Origin: an uncultured Cytophagales bacterium
GTDB taxonomy: Bacteria > Bacteroidota > Bacteroidia > Cytophagales > UBA9547
Direction of reading: 5' to 3'
DNA: 64,000 nt
Assembly (NCBI GenBank): GCA_945957555.1
Contig: CAMFLX010000004.1
Coordinates: 1 to 64,000 of the forward strand
This document shows positions 1 to 9,666 of this stretch, one piece after another (the stretch's first letter is position 1; the number at the start of each line of letters is the position of its first letter). A program made the position numbers and the translations under genes. The notes under the pieces were generated by a model. That model made no database searches and was not told the DNA's origin. It saw only the letters and a program-made list of their open reading frames with translations.

Positions 1-1
1 G

Positions 2-769
2 GCAGATTTGGCATATCATTGGGACATTATGCCAAGAAATATATTCTTGGCTATCCATATTGTAGTATTTACAGTAATTGGTCTGTATTTGCTCAACATG
101 GTAAAAATAGGCTACGAACATGACTCTAAAAAAGTAGGCGCTATTCAGGCTTTGTTTGCCATGATTTCATTGGTGGTTGCCCTTTATATGATTCCTGGCT
201 TATTTGGAGCCCCCCTTAAAGCACTTTCTGGTTATTTACCTCCAAGTCATTATCAGGAATTTATTTTGAATAGAAATGAAGACTCTAATTCTGACAATAA
301 AAATGCTTCTTGTTTTGAAAAGAAATATGCGGATTTACTCTTTGGGATAGATGGAGTGAATGGATACTTTGAGTACCAACAGGCCTTACAATGTGCTAAA
401 GATCAAGGCAAGCCTTTATTTATAGATTTTACGGGCCATGCTTGTGCTAACTGTAGAAGAATGGAAGATAATGTGTTCTCCAAGGCCGACATCAAAAAAA
501 TATTCAATGATAAATATGTGGTGGTTACTTTATATGTAGATGATAAAACTACAGTTCCCGAGGCGGAATGGGTCACTTCAAAATTGGACGGCAAAGTAAA
601 GAAAACCATTGGGGACATCAATACTGACCTACAAGTACAGAAGTTTAATATGAATGCACAACCTTATTATGTGATTCTTGACCCTAACAATGAATCCATA
701 AAACCTAAAACCATGGCATATTCCAGCCACGAAGATTTCAAAAAGTTTTTGGAAGAGGGTTTGAAATAG
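2..769 (+). CDS. DsbD-like thiol:disulfide interchange protein, C-terminal part (cut by window edge)
   Basis: The reading frame is open to the left edge, so the gene starts outside the window; the track start (TTG at 8) is only the first permissible codon. What remains has two hydrophobic segments (about residues 10-30 and 45-65) followed by a thioredoxin fold. The redox motif reads GHACANCRRME, a CxxC pair in the position used by the C-terminal domain of DsbD, preceded by GKPLFIDFTG and followed by a YYVILDP strand with the cis-proline region (QPYYV). DsbD passes electrons from cytoplasmic thioredoxin across the inner membrane to periplasmic thiol proteins. The missing N-terminal part would carry the remaining membrane helices. 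Family assignment is firm; the exact substrate is not known. Confidence 0.85.
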   Translation, partial: ADLAYHWDIMPRNIFLAIHIVVFTVIGLYLLNMVKIGYEHDSKKVGAIQALFAMISLVVALYMIPGLFGAPLKALSGYLPPSHYQEFILNRNEDSNSDNKNASCFEKKYADLLFGIDGVNGYFEYQQALQCAKDQGKPLFIDFTGHACANCRRMEDNVFSKADIKKIFNDKYVVVTLYVDDKTTVPEAEWVTSKLDGKVKKTIGDINTDLQVQKFNMNAQPYYVILDPNNESIKPKTMAYSSHEDFKKFLEEGLK

Positions 770-829
770 ATTTTTTAATATTTTTGTTAGTGTAGGACTG
801 CTTTGAGAACAGTATATAAAGTATAGTGT

Positions 830-3355
830 ATGGTGAGGAATATTTTTTGTTTATTGATTCTGGTTTTGGGACAGTTTGTGGCTATTTCTCAAGAACGTAA
901 AAAGCTGTTTAGCAAGAAGAAAAAAGCTGTACCGACGTGGGTGGCACCCAAAAGTCCCTATAACCCTGAGGCTACCAAGCTCCATGATCTTATTCATACC
1001 AAACTTGAGGTTGCTTTCAATTGGGAAAAGAAACAGCTCTTGGGCAAAGCCTATTTGACCTTAAAAGCACATTTTTATCCGCAAGACACTTTGTTATTGG
1101 ATGCTAAAGGTTTTGACATAAACAAAATATTGATTTCAACGAGATCCAATTCCTACATTGCTAGCTATATATATGATAAAAAACTCTTAAAAATAAAGCT
1201 TTCAGAGAAACTTGGTCCTTCAGATACGATAAAAGTGGAGATTGACTATGTAGCTAACCCAGAGAATTTACCAAAATCTGGTAGCGGTGCCATTACTGAA
1301 GACAAGGGTCTTTATTTTATCAACCCTGACGGTAGTGACAAGGATAAACCTAAACAAATCTGGACACAAGGAGAAACAGAGTCTAGTTCGTGCTGGTTTC
1401 CGACTATAGATCACCCCAATCAAAAGACCACTGAAGAAATCTATATTACCGTAGAAGACAAGTATACCACACTGAGTAATGGTCTGCTCAAATCCTCTAC
1501 TAAGAATACTGATGGTACTCGCACTGACTATTGGATACATGACAAACCTCATGCTCCCTATCTGTTTATGATGGCGATAGGTGAGTTTCAGACTTATAAG
1601 GACAAGTGGCGTGACATAGAGGTAAATTATCTGATGGAGAAAGCTTATTTCCCTTATGCCAAGAAGATTTTCGGTAATACACCTGAAATGCTTGAGTTTT
1701 TCTCCAATAGACTAGGCGTAAAATATCCTTGGGATAAGTACTCTCAAGTGGTGGTGCGCGATTTTGTGTCTGGTGCTATGGAAAACACCTCTGCATCATT
1801 GTTCTATGAGGGCCTAAATGTTACGGATCGTCAGCTTCTAGACAGAAATTGGGATGGGATTATCTCACATGAATTGTTTCACCACTGGTTTGGGGATTTG
1901 GTGACTTGCGAGTCTTGGTCAAACTTGCCCCTCAACGAGTCCTTTGCCAACTATTCTGAATATTTGTGGTATGAATACAAATATGGCAAAGACGAAGCCG
2001 ACTACCACAGATACAACGAGATGGATGAGTATCTTGATGAATCCAAGGAGAAACAAGAACCTTTGATCAGATACCACTATTTTGACAAAGAAGATATGTT
2101 CGACAACCACTCTTACAATAAAGGTGGTTGTACCTTACACATGCTTCGTAAGATATTAGGCGATGAGGCTTTTTTTGAAGGACTGAAAAGATATCTTACT
2201 AAGAATGCCTTTAAGCCAGGAGAGATCCACCACTTAAGGCTAGCTTTTGAGGAGGTTACGGGGCAAGATTTGAATTGGTTTTTTGACCAATATTTTATGA
2301 AATCAGGGCACGTGCAGATGGGTGTGAAACAAAGTTATGCAAATGGTAAACTGAAATTGGTGATTGCACAGATGCAGGATTCATTGTATACCCCTCTATA
2401 CAAATTTCCTGTGGATATTGAGATCTGGGTAAATGGCCAAAGAGAATTGAAACACCTTGAAATTAAGGACGCGTTACATATTGTTGAATATCCTTATGCT
2501 GTTCAACCCGATTTGGTAGTATTTGATGCGGACCAGTACTTACTAGGAGAGGTATATCATACTAAAACCACAAAGGAATATATTTATCAATACCAACACT
2601 GTACTCCATATTTATCACGATTGAGTGCCGCCTTGGCTTTGGCAGAGAATTCCGTTAAGGATTCATTAGCAGCAAAAGCAATGTTTTTAGTAGTTAAAGA
2701 CCCTCATCATTCTATCCGCGAAATTGCATTGAGTGTTTTGAGTAGAAGCAAGTTTATCAAACAAGATTCTCTAAAACCAGTGCTACTGGCTACAGCTACC
2801 ACGGACAAGTTTCCTAAAATTAAAGCTATAGCTACTAAGCTCTTAGCGCCTTATGCAGATAGCCATATGGAGGTGATCAATAAAAATTTGATGGACAGTG
2901 CCTACTCTGTAGTAGGTGGGGCTTTGCATGCTTTTCTAAAGTCAAGCTCAACATCAAAAGAAGAGATTATTTTGAAATACAAAACTGAACGAATGTTATC
3001 GATCATCATAACCTTGTCAGAATATTTTACCACCCAAAAAGATGTGAATCAACAAGTTTGGTATGACGAGCTGATCAAGACTTTGCAAAGAAGAGAACAA
3101 TACTATTTTATTGGTGAATATGTTAAATACTATCAGGCCATAGGCAAAATCTCTGAGCCCAAAATAGTTACTGCGCTTACCCAGATTGCAAGTTCAAAGA
3201 CAGCTTTTATATGGTCTAAACTGGGAGCTTACAAACAAATTGCTGATTTGAAAGATCTTAAAGACAAAAAATCTATACTTCAAAAGGTATTGGATCAAGA
3301 AACTAACGCCAAACTAAGAAAGGAATATGAGGCGATTCTTAAGAAATTAAAATAG
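830..3355 (+). CDS. M1 family zinc aminopeptidase, exported
   Basis: An 841-residue protein with an N-terminal signal peptide (hydrophobic residues 4-20 ending ISQ). It has the M1 signature: GAMENTSA near residue 315 for substrate binding, HELFHHW near 347 as the HExxH zinc site, the third zinc ligand in LNESFANYSE, and the transition-state tyrosine in YNKGGCTLHML. The C-terminal third (from about residue 590) is helical and HEAT-like. M1 enzymes remove N-terminal amino acids from peptides; export suggests a role in periplasmic or surface peptide use. The ATG at 830 is used because the signal peptide begins directly there. It lies 60 bp after the DsbD-like gene, same strand, so co-transcription is possible. 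No catalytic residue appears to be missing. Confidence 0.93.
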   Translation: MVRNIFCLLILVLGQFVAISQERKKLFSKKKKAVPTWVAPKSPYNPEATKLHDLIHTKLEVAFNWEKKQLLGKAYLTLKAHFYPQDTLLLDAKGFDINKILISTRSNSYIASYIYDKKLLKIKLSEKLGPSDTIKVEIDYVANPENLPKSGSGAITEDKGLYFINPDGSDKDKPKQIWTQGETESSSCWFPTIDHPNQKTTEEIYITVEDKYTTLSNGLLKSSTKNTDGTRTDYWIHDKPHAPYLFMMAIGEFQTYKDKWRDIEVNYLMEKAYFPYAKKIFGNTPEMLEFFSNRLGVKYPWDKYSQVVVRDFVSGAMENTSASLFYEGLNVTDRQLLDRNWDGIISHELFHHWFGDLVTCESWSNLPLNESFANYSEYLWYEYKYGKDEADYHRYNEMDEYLDESKEKQEPLIRYHYFDKEDMFDNHSYNKGGCTLHMLRKILGDEAFFEGLKRYLTKNAFKPGEIHHLRLAFEEVTGQDLNWFFDQYFMKSGHVQMGVKQSYANGKLKLVIAQMQDSLYTPLYKFPVDIEIWVNGQRELKHLEIKDALHIVEYPYAVQPDLVVFDADQYLLGEVYHTKTTKEYIYQYQHCTPYLSRLSAALALAENSVKDSLAAKAMFLVVKDPHHSIREIALSVLSRSKFIKQDSLKPVLLATATTDKFPKIKAIATKLLAPYADSHMEVINKNLMDSAYSVVGGALHAFLKSSSTSKEEIILKYKTERMLSIIITLSEYFTTQKDVNQQVWYDELIKTLQRREQYYFIGEYVKYYQAIGKISEPKIVTALTQIASSKTAFIWSKLGAYKQIADLKDLKDKKSILQKVLDQETNAKLRKEYEAILKKLK

Positions 3356-3427
3356 GCATAACTATTTATTAAAAAAAGCCCATTCTGCTTTTGCATCATG
3401 GACCTTTTTTGTGTTGTACGTTTAATA

Positions 3428-5515
3428 TTACTGTTTAGTGATCTTAAGTACTTGAGATTTTGTACCTGTTTGTACTCTCACCATATACATTCCTGGACGC
3501 AGTGCATGTCCAATTTCCTTAGCACCAGTTCCTTTTCCAGATTCTAGGATATGACCATCCAGGTCAATGACTTCAAAGCTAAAATCGCCCTTTGATTGCA
3601 ATTTAATGCTCTCATTGAAAGGATTTGGCAGACAAGTAGTTTCCTCCGCCATTTCAGTAGTATTGTCTTCAACGTCAGTAGTTACGTCACCACCCACGAT
3701 GGTAATGTTCGGCTTCGTAGGGGTAGCCATATCAGTACCTAAATAATAACCCAAATGAGGGGGTTGATTGTAACATGAGTTTTGCCAAGCGATCGCTACA
3801 CGGTATTGAGGATCGTGCAAAAGGGTCCTAAACTTATAGGTAGATGGAGTCGTGGTCGAATATACCAAGAGGCTGGCATTGTCAGACGAGTGCAAAATAA
3901 CTTCCTCTCTCCAATCGCCAAACAAATCACCTGATAAATTGGGTGTTGCTTTGGTGCTATTGCAAGAGTTGCCCGTAAAGGTTACAAGGCGGTTTGACTT
4001 GTTATTTGCATAATCCCATTTGTCCAATTTATTGCCGTCAAGAAGTTCGCGCTGTAAGTCACCGTCCCAATAGACCGCAAAACACTGGCTCGGTTTTGTA
4101 GTACCCAAGGTATTTCCTTTACAATCATACAAATTACCAGCAGAAGCCCACATTTCATAACCTTTGTGGCGTGGATCTATGTCAGCAGCCATGGAACGAC
4201 CTACATCACCTACATCACCCCCACCTATACAGAATATTGTTTTACCTGTTTTTGCATCTTTAAAATTAGCACCACAGTTGCCATACTTGCCAGGTTCCTC
4301 TTGGTTTTGCCAAATCTCCAAACCAGCCCTGTCCGGATCCATGTCACTCATATGTAAAGCATCGCCATGCCCTATACCATTGGCAAAAAGACCACTTCCG
4401 TTATCATCAATAGAGCTCGCGCCGTTATTGATTTCTTGCTTACCGTCGCCATCTGCGTCTCCAACTGTCATTTGGTGATTACCCATTGAAAAATAAGCGC
4501 TATTGCCAGAGGTATTGCTGTCAAAGATCCATCGTTGGGTAAGTTTGCCATCACGCCAGTCCCAAGCAGATCGTACTAGACGAGTGTAGTAGCCTCGGCC
4601 GAAGACCATACTAGGGCGTTTGCCATCTAGGTAGGCCACCACTGCGATGAAACGATCTACACGGTTTCCATAATTATCGCCCCAACTTGATACTGTACCT
4701 CTTGCAGGCGTGTAGTTTGCCGTAGCCATTGCCGCTCCTGTTTTGCCATTAAATACTGTTAAAAACTCTGGGCCAGTTAATATATATCCATTAGAAGCCC
4801 TATAGTCTGCAGTACTACTTCCTATGATTGCACCTTTTCCATCCTTGGTGCCATCCGCAGTTTTGCAAGCCATTTCTGCCATGCCGTCACCATCGAAGTC
4901 ATAGACCATGAATTGGGTATAGTGGGCACCAGCACGAATGTTTTTTCCTAAGTCTATGCGCCAAATCTGTTTGCCTGCCATAGTATAACAGTCTATAAAC
5001 ACATTACCCGTATAACCTGATTGCGAATTGTCTTTGGCGTTAGAAGGATCCCACTTTACAAAGATTTCATAAACATTGTCACCATCTACATCACCTACAC
5101 TACAGTCGCTTGGGCTATAGGTATAGGCAACACCATCAGGTGTGGTTCCACCTGCGGGAATCTTTAGGGGTATGGTCATCACATTACTTGCCCAAGGAGT
5201 GACCGCATTTGAAAGCGCTTGCTCCTTTCCTCCCACAATAGCGCTTACCGCATAGCTTGCAGTGGCAGTAGCTCCATTATCCGTGTAGTTACAAACTGTA
5301 AGCGGATTCGAATTTACCTTGGTGCCATTTCTGTACAAATTAAAGGTAATTCCGTCATCTTCCGTTCCCAACCAGCGCCAACTTATAAAGTTATTGCTAC
5401 CTGTTCTGATAGCTACAACGCCACGGTCTAGCTTTTCCATTTGATATTGTGCTTGTAAGCTATTGCTTGTCAGCATTAGCAATACCCAGAGATAAATTGA
5501 AGTACTGTTTTTCAT
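3428..5515 (-). CDS. PL11 rhamnogalacturonan lyase with type IX sorting domain
   Basis: A 695-residue secreted enzyme. It has a signal peptide ending LQAQ, then the PL11 features: MEKLDRGVVAIRT at the start of the mature chain, the GTEDDGITFNLYRNG block, and an eight-bladed propeller-type body rich in calcium-binding acidic loops (GDVDGDN, YDFDGDGMAE, GDADGDGKQE, GDWREEV). PL11 enzymes cleave the rhamnose-galacturonate backbone of pectin by beta-elimination, usually with calcium. The last 70 residues (NPFNESIKLQ...PGMYMVRV...KITKQ) are a type A C-terminal sorting domain for the type IX secretion system, so the enzyme is expected on the cell surface or outside. No other pectin genes or SusC/SusD pair are adjacent, so this is not an obvious polysaccharide utilisation locus. 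Confidence 0.93.
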   Translation of the reverse strand: MKNSTSIYLWVLLMLTSNSLQAQYQMEKLDRGVVAIRTGSNNFISWRWLGTEDDGITFNLYRNGTKVNSNPLTVCNYTDNGATATASYAVSAIVGGKEQALSNAVTPWASNVMTIPLKIPAGGTTPDGVAYTYSPSDCSVGDVDGDNVYEIFVKWDPSNAKDNSQSGYTGNVFIDCYTMAGKQIWRIDLGKNIRAGAHYTQFMVYDFDGDGMAEMACKTADGTKDGKGAIIGSSTADYRASNGYILTGPEFLTVFNGKTGAAMATANYTPARGTVSSWGDNYGNRVDRFIAVVAYLDGKRPSMVFGRGYYTRLVRSAWDWRDGKLTQRWIFDSNTSGNSAYFSMGNHQMTVGDADGDGKQEINNGASSIDDNGSGLFANGIGHGDALHMSDMDPDRAGLEIWQNQEEPGKYGNCGANFKDAKTGKTIFCIGGGDVGDVGRSMAADIDPRHKGYEMWASAGNLYDCKGNTLGTTKPSQCFAVYWDGDLQRELLDGNKLDKWDYANNKSNRLVTFTGNSCNSTKATPNLSGDLFGDWREEVILHSSDNASLLVYSTTTPSTYKFRTLLHDPQYRVAIAWQNSCYNQPPHLGYYLGTDMATPTKPNITIVGGDVTTDVEDNTTEMAEETTCLPNPFNESIKLQSKGDFSFEVIDLDGHILESGKGTGAKEIGHALRPGMYMVRVQTGTKSQVLKITKQ

Positions 5516-5801
5516 GTTTTACAAATTTTGTATCCTTGTCTATATTTTCATCAAATACATCATCGATTTAACTGTGTAACGATTTTAATAAAATTTATAA
5601 AATATCTTAGAATAGCATTCGAGTAATCACTGTTGCAATTTATTTTGATGTATTGTAAAGACGACCAAAACCACTTACTCAATTGAATAATACGAATAGA
5701 CTTATTTAGAACTCATAACGGGATGTAAACCTGCCAGATACTCTTTTGAAACCTAACTATATCCTTTTTCCTCGTTTGTATTGGATATAAACAAAACACG
5801 T
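5516..5801. other. AT-rich divergent intergenic region
   Basis: This gap separates the divergently transcribed PL11 lyase and the 170-residue protein and must hold both promoters. It is very AT-rich. I found no clear TAnnTTTG box, no long inverted repeat and no small reading frame that I would defend. Confidence 0.4.
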
Positions 5802-6311
5802 ATGGCTCAGTTAAAAGGAAAATTTATTAAAATGGTATCATTCCTTATGTTTCAGAAGGAATTACAAGCCGCAAATGCTTATTTAATGTCCAAATTAGGC
5901 AAGACACATCTTGAGTTGGAGGATGAATCTTGGTATGACGTAGCGATTTTTGACAAGTTTATGAAAACATGTGAGGAAAGCAGTGCTTTGAAAGATAAGA
6001 TCTATGTGAACATCGGCAAAAAAGTATATCCAACCATCAAAAAAACGGTAGGATTGCCAGAGCACTTGGATACACCTCTCAGTTATATACTGTTTGAGGC
6101 AGAAGGATTTTTGCAGAACCATCAAGGAGAAGGTGTAGTACCTCGGAAAATTATTAAATCATCACCAAAGGAAGTTGTTATAGAAGCAAAAGCTCCAGGC
6201 TACAATAGTAAGCTGTATGAGGGTGTATGGCTGGGTATGCTAGAAATGTGCGGGGTAACTACAGGAAAGGTAGAAAATAAAGGTAATGATGTGTTTATAA
6301 TTACTTGGTAA
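5802..6311 (+). CDS. Hypothetical protein, heme-NO-binding / 4-vinyl-reductase-like fold suspected
   Basis: The track begins at a TTG (5781); the ATG at 5802 (MAQLKGKFIKMV) is the more natural start and gives 169 residues. The protein is soluble with no signal peptide. Its layout, a helical N-terminus, then a strand-rich C-terminal half (EVVIEAKAPGYNSKLYEGVWLGMLEMCGVTTGKVE), resembles the small ligand-binding domains of the heme-NO-binding and V4R group, including a glycine-rich turn before the last strand and a Cys in EMCGV. This is only a fold-level impression; no heme-binding histidine can be assigned with certainty. It ends at a shared terminator with the helicase gene opposite. Confidence 0.6.
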   Translation: MAQLKGKFIKMVSFLMFQKELQAANAYLMSKLGKTHLELEDESWYDVAIFDKFMKTCEESSALKDKIYVNIGKKVYPTIKKTVGLPEHLDTPLSYILFEAEGFLQNHQGEGVVPRKIIKSSPKEVVIEAKAPGYNSKLYEGVWLGMLEMCGVTTGKVENKGNDVFIITW

Positions 6312-6340
6312 ATAGAGTTTTGAGCTTTTTTAGGGGTTCA

Positions 6341-6380
6341 CAAAAGCCCTTTCGATCATGTAGATTGGAAAGGGCTTTTG
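6341..6380. terminator. Bidirectional rho-independent terminator
   Basis: CAAAAGCCCTTTC and its exact reverse complement GAAAGGGCTTTTG form a 13-bp stem with a 14-nt loop between two convergent genes, with T-rich ends on both strands. Confidence 0.85.
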
Positions 6381-6385
6381 TATTA

Positions 6386-9300
6386 CTATTCCTCCAATAT
6401 CTCATTCTCTTCGCCATCGAGGAGTTGGAGTTTGCGGTAGTTTTCTTTAACGAAATTGCACCAGACACATTTGTCATCGCCACAACCTGTGTTGAAGTCG
6501 TGGTTTTGAATACCCTGCCATGCAGTGCGGATCTGTCCTTTCACGATCTCTATGCTGTCAAGGTCGGGCACGATCTTCTCACGAACGAATACATCGTTCT
6601 TTCTGGATTTCTCCACAAAGTCTACTATGCCATGTGCCATGGGGAATTTATATTTACTTGAGATCAACAAGATTTGGTAGAAGATCACTTGTCGCCAGAT
6701 ATCACCACCTAGTGGTTCTTTCTCTGTGGGGCGCCATAACTTCTTCATAGAATTATCAGGATTACCCGTTTTGTAGTCAACCACATAGGCTTGGTCGTTG
6801 GAGATCTCTATGTTGTCGAGCTTGCCAAAGAGTGGTATTTTCTCAAAATAACCCTTCATCTCCTTTTCTATATGGTAGAACTTGGTGGTGTCCCAAGTGT
6901 CTGCGTAGTTTTTATAGTATTCTTCTATGACTTTATAACCTTGTTGTCTGCGTTTTTCAAACTGACGTTCGTTGAAGGCAAACTTATAGCGATCTACCTG
7001 TCGCTCAAACTCCTCTTTTACAAAAGCATAACTAGGCACCTGCTTGTGTTCGTTGATGTACTCAAAGATCTCTTCGAGTACATTGTGGATCATGGATCCA
7101 AAGGCCAAAGCACTACTTTTCGCGGTAGGTACTTTGAGGACCTGTTCAAAATAAAAGCTCAGCTTACAGTTGAGATACCTATTTAAAGTAGTCGCACTGA
7201 GTGTAAAATTTTTGAGGGCTTCGTTAATAAGTCTTTTATCCAGAAACTCATCTTTTAGCACAGGTCTCTGGATCAGAGTGGTAAGGTATTGGTCTATCAG
7301 CGAGCTGTCACTCTCCTGAACAGGAAACTCGCGCTCGTTGCTGATGTTGTTTTCTATGGCAGTGACAAACTTGGAGGTAGTAAGTGGGGCCTCTTTACTT
7401 GTCGTGGCTTCAGTAAGTGGGATGCAAATATTAAGTTGTTGCTCTGCACGGGTCATAGCCACGTAAAAGAGACGACGCTGCTCCTCCTCTAAGTTAGCTT
7501 CTTTGGCGAGGTTTTCAGGAAGTTTGTAGGCATTGTTGGCACCTCTTTTCTTCTCCCAAGCGTTTTCTACGGCGTTGAGCAGGAATACGTATTTGTATTC
7601 CAAACCTTTGGAACTGTGTGCGGTACGCAGTTGCACCCCTTCCTCGTTGTTGATGATCTTCTCACAGCTGATCTTGAGGCCGTAGTTTTTCATGTCATCC
7701 AAGGTATACAAGAGGTTCTTGAGCCTATAGCGGCGTTCGTTTTGCGTTTCCTCCTTTACGAAGTTGAAAAAAGTCGCAATCACCTGCAGGTCGTTATGTT
7801 TGTTGTCCACATTATCAGCTCTGAATATGTATTGGTACATACCCATGCGGAGCAAAATCTCTTCCAAGAGTTCTTCCAGATTCAGGCTAAAGCTGAGCTT
7901 GATCAAATAATTCAGCGTGTCGGAGGTGTGGGAAATGGCCGCGGCGTTGTACACACCAATCTTGAGGAGCTTTTCTCTGTTGCCAATCACCTCTCGCCAG
8001 CGTTCCTCTTTATTATCTTTGATATGTCGGGCGATGTTGGCTACATCAGCTACATCTATATTCAGATAGTAATGGTGCAAGATCTCGAAGAGATACTCTT
8101 GGGCGTTGTCTACCCGACGTGTCTCCATGTCTATGTACTTGAGAATAGATACGATCTGTTTCACCAGCTTATGCTCCAATACATCTATGCCATAGCGTAC
8201 ATCGTAGGGGATCTTACGTTCGGTAAAGATCTTTACCAAGTTTATGGCCTCCTTGTGTTTGTTGTAAAGTATGGCAATGTCTTTATGAGAGACTCCATGG
8301 TTTTGTACCAAATCTTCAATTTCCTTCACCACCCCAAGGTCTTGGGCATATTGGTTGTGGTACTTGAGGAAACGTACCGGTTGTTGTTCTAGAGATTTGC
8401 CCTGCTGACTTTTAAAGGACTTGAGGCGCTTTTCGTAAGCTTCATTGTACAAGGGAGAATCTTTGAAATAATGCGCGAGACGTTCCTTATTTTCTGAAAT
8501 CAGTTTGTAAGACGCATTCAAAATCTCTTGATTGGATCGGTAGTTCCACTCTAGAGGAACGATGGAGAGGTTTTGGTATTCGTACTTTTCTATGAAGTTT
8601 TGAATGTTGCTGATGTCCGCACCTTGAAACCTGTAGATTGCTTGGTCTTCGTCACCTACCACAAACACGTTGGGCGAGTCCCAGTATTCGAGCAGTAGGT
8701 CAAGCAGTTGGATCTGGGTACCGTTGGAGTCTTGAAACTCGTCAACCAACACATATTGGTATTTTTCTTGATAGTCAGCGAGTAAGTCTTTGTCAGAAGA
8801 AAATGCTTTAAGTACGAAATTGATCATATCATCAAAATCGTACTTGCCCGTTTTCTGCATCTTGGTATTGTACAGATCAAAGGCCTCAGTGGCGGCGATC
8901 AGTTGATCGTAAGTTTTTTGCGCTTTGTCGTAGTCTTTCTGTTTGAAGTCTCCTTTTTTGAAATCCTTCCCATTGCGCTTGTAGTACATGTCCTCATTGT
9001 TCTGCAGGTCTTCAAGGCACTCCTTCACTTTGGTTTTGATAAAGTCTGAGGTCCAGCCCTCCTTTTTCATTGTACCAAAGAGGTTCTTGAGTTTGTTGAT
9101 GGTATTGGAGTAGTCGTCGGCAAAGGTCTTGATGGGACTGTGATTGTCCAGCTCCTCTACGATCTCAGAGCAAAGCTCATAAAACTCTATGTCTGAGATG
9201 CTATCGAGTTTAAAGCGCTCAGTAAACTTGGCTTTGTTTTCTTGAATGACTTGGTTACAGAAGCTGTGGTAGGTATGAATGTTGATACTGTAGGCGTCGG

Positions 9301-9550
9301 TGCCAATGAATGAAGCCAGTCGGTTTCTCATAGCCAATACGCCCGCATCAGTATAAGTCAAACAAAGGATATTGCTGGGGCTCACGTCTGTTTTGAGCAT
9401 GATGTTGGCAATCCGCAAGGCCAAGATTTGGGTCTTCCCAGTACCAGGACCCGCGATGACCATAACGGGTCCATCTATCTGGTTTACAGCAATTCTTTGT
9501 TGTGGATTTAAATTCTTGTATGCTTCTTCGAATACCTCAGCATTAATCAT
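6386..9550 (-). CDS. UvrD/Rep-family ATP-dependent helicase fused to RecB-type nuclease
   Basis: A 1054-residue protein. All superfamily 1A helicase motifs can be read in order: Walker A AGPGTGKTQ near residue 35, VLVDEFQD, GDEDQAIYRFQGAD, WNYRSN, TAHSSKGLEYKYVFLL and FYVAMTRAEQQ. The C-terminal 270 residues form a PD-(D/E)xK nuclease: GSMIHNVLEEIF, GKLDNIEIS and VVDYKTG. A cysteine in LNCKLSFYFEQ upstream and a CGDDKCVWC cluster at the end match the four-cysteine iron-sulfur pattern of AddB and Cas4-type nucleases. It is probably a single-chain helicase-nuclease for DNA end processing or repair. There is no AddA or AddB partner next to it. A 258-residue open frame on the other strand is a shadow of this gene. 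Confidence 0.93.
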   Translation of the reverse strand: MINAEVFEEAYKNLNPQQRIAVNQIDGPVMVIAGPGTGKTQILALRIANIMLKTDVSPSNILCLTYTDAGVLAMRNRLASFIGTDAYSINIHTYHSFCNQVIQENKAKFTERFKLDSISDIEFYELCSEIVEELDNHSPIKTFADDYSNTINKLKNLFGTMKKEGWTSDFIKTKVKECLEDLQNNEDMYYKRNGKDFKKGDFKQKDYDKAQKTYDQLIAATEAFDLYNTKMQKTGKYDFDDMINFVLKAFSSDKDLLADYQEKYQYVLVDEFQDSNGTQIQLLDLLLEYWDSPNVFVVGDEDQAIYRFQGADISNIQNFIEKYEYQNLSIVPLEWNYRSNQEILNASYKLISENKERLAHYFKDSPLYNEAYEKRLKSFKSQQGKSLEQQPVRFLKYHNQYAQDLGVVKEIEDLVQNHGVSHKDIAILYNKHKEAINLVKIFTERKIPYDVRYGIDVLEHKLVKQIVSILKYIDMETRRVDNAQEYLFEILHHYYLNIDVADVANIARHIKDNKEERWREVIGNREKLLKIGVYNAAAISHTSDTLNYLIKLSFSLNLEELLEEILLRMGMYQYIFRADNVDNKHNDLQVIATFFNFVKEETQNERRYRLKNLLYTLDDMKNYGLKISCEKIINNEEGVQLRTAHSSKGLEYKYVFLLNAVENAWEKKRGANNAYKLPENLAKEANLEEEQRRLFYVAMTRAEQQLNICIPLTEATTSKEAPLTTSKFVTAIENNISNEREFPVQESDSSLIDQYLTTLIQRPVLKDEFLDKRLINEALKNFTLSATTLNRYLNCKLSFYFEQVLKVPTAKSSALAFGSMIHNVLEEIFEYINEHKQVPSYAFVKEEFERQVDRYKFAFNERQFEKRRQQGYKVIEEYYKNYADTWDTTKFYHIEKEMKGYFEKIPLFGKLDNIEISNDQAYVVDYKTGNPDNSMKKLWRPTEKEPLGGDIWRQVIFYQILLISSKYKFPMAHGIVDFVEKSRKNDVFVREKIVPDLDSIEIVKGQIRTAWQGIQNHDFNTGCGDDKCVWCNFVKENYRKLQLLDGEENEILEE

Positions 9551-9666
9551 TCCTTAAAAATAAAAAAAGCGATTCCAAAGTTCTGCTTTTTTAAATTAAT
9601 TATTATAAAATATTTGAGAATGAGGATGAAGGATGTAGAATAAGTATTGGTAGTATTGCATAACAA

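Noticed and set aside
7616-8392. 258-codon open frame on the plus strand
   Set aside because: It lies entirely antisense to the motif-complete helicase-nuclease gene and has no domain or signal of its own.
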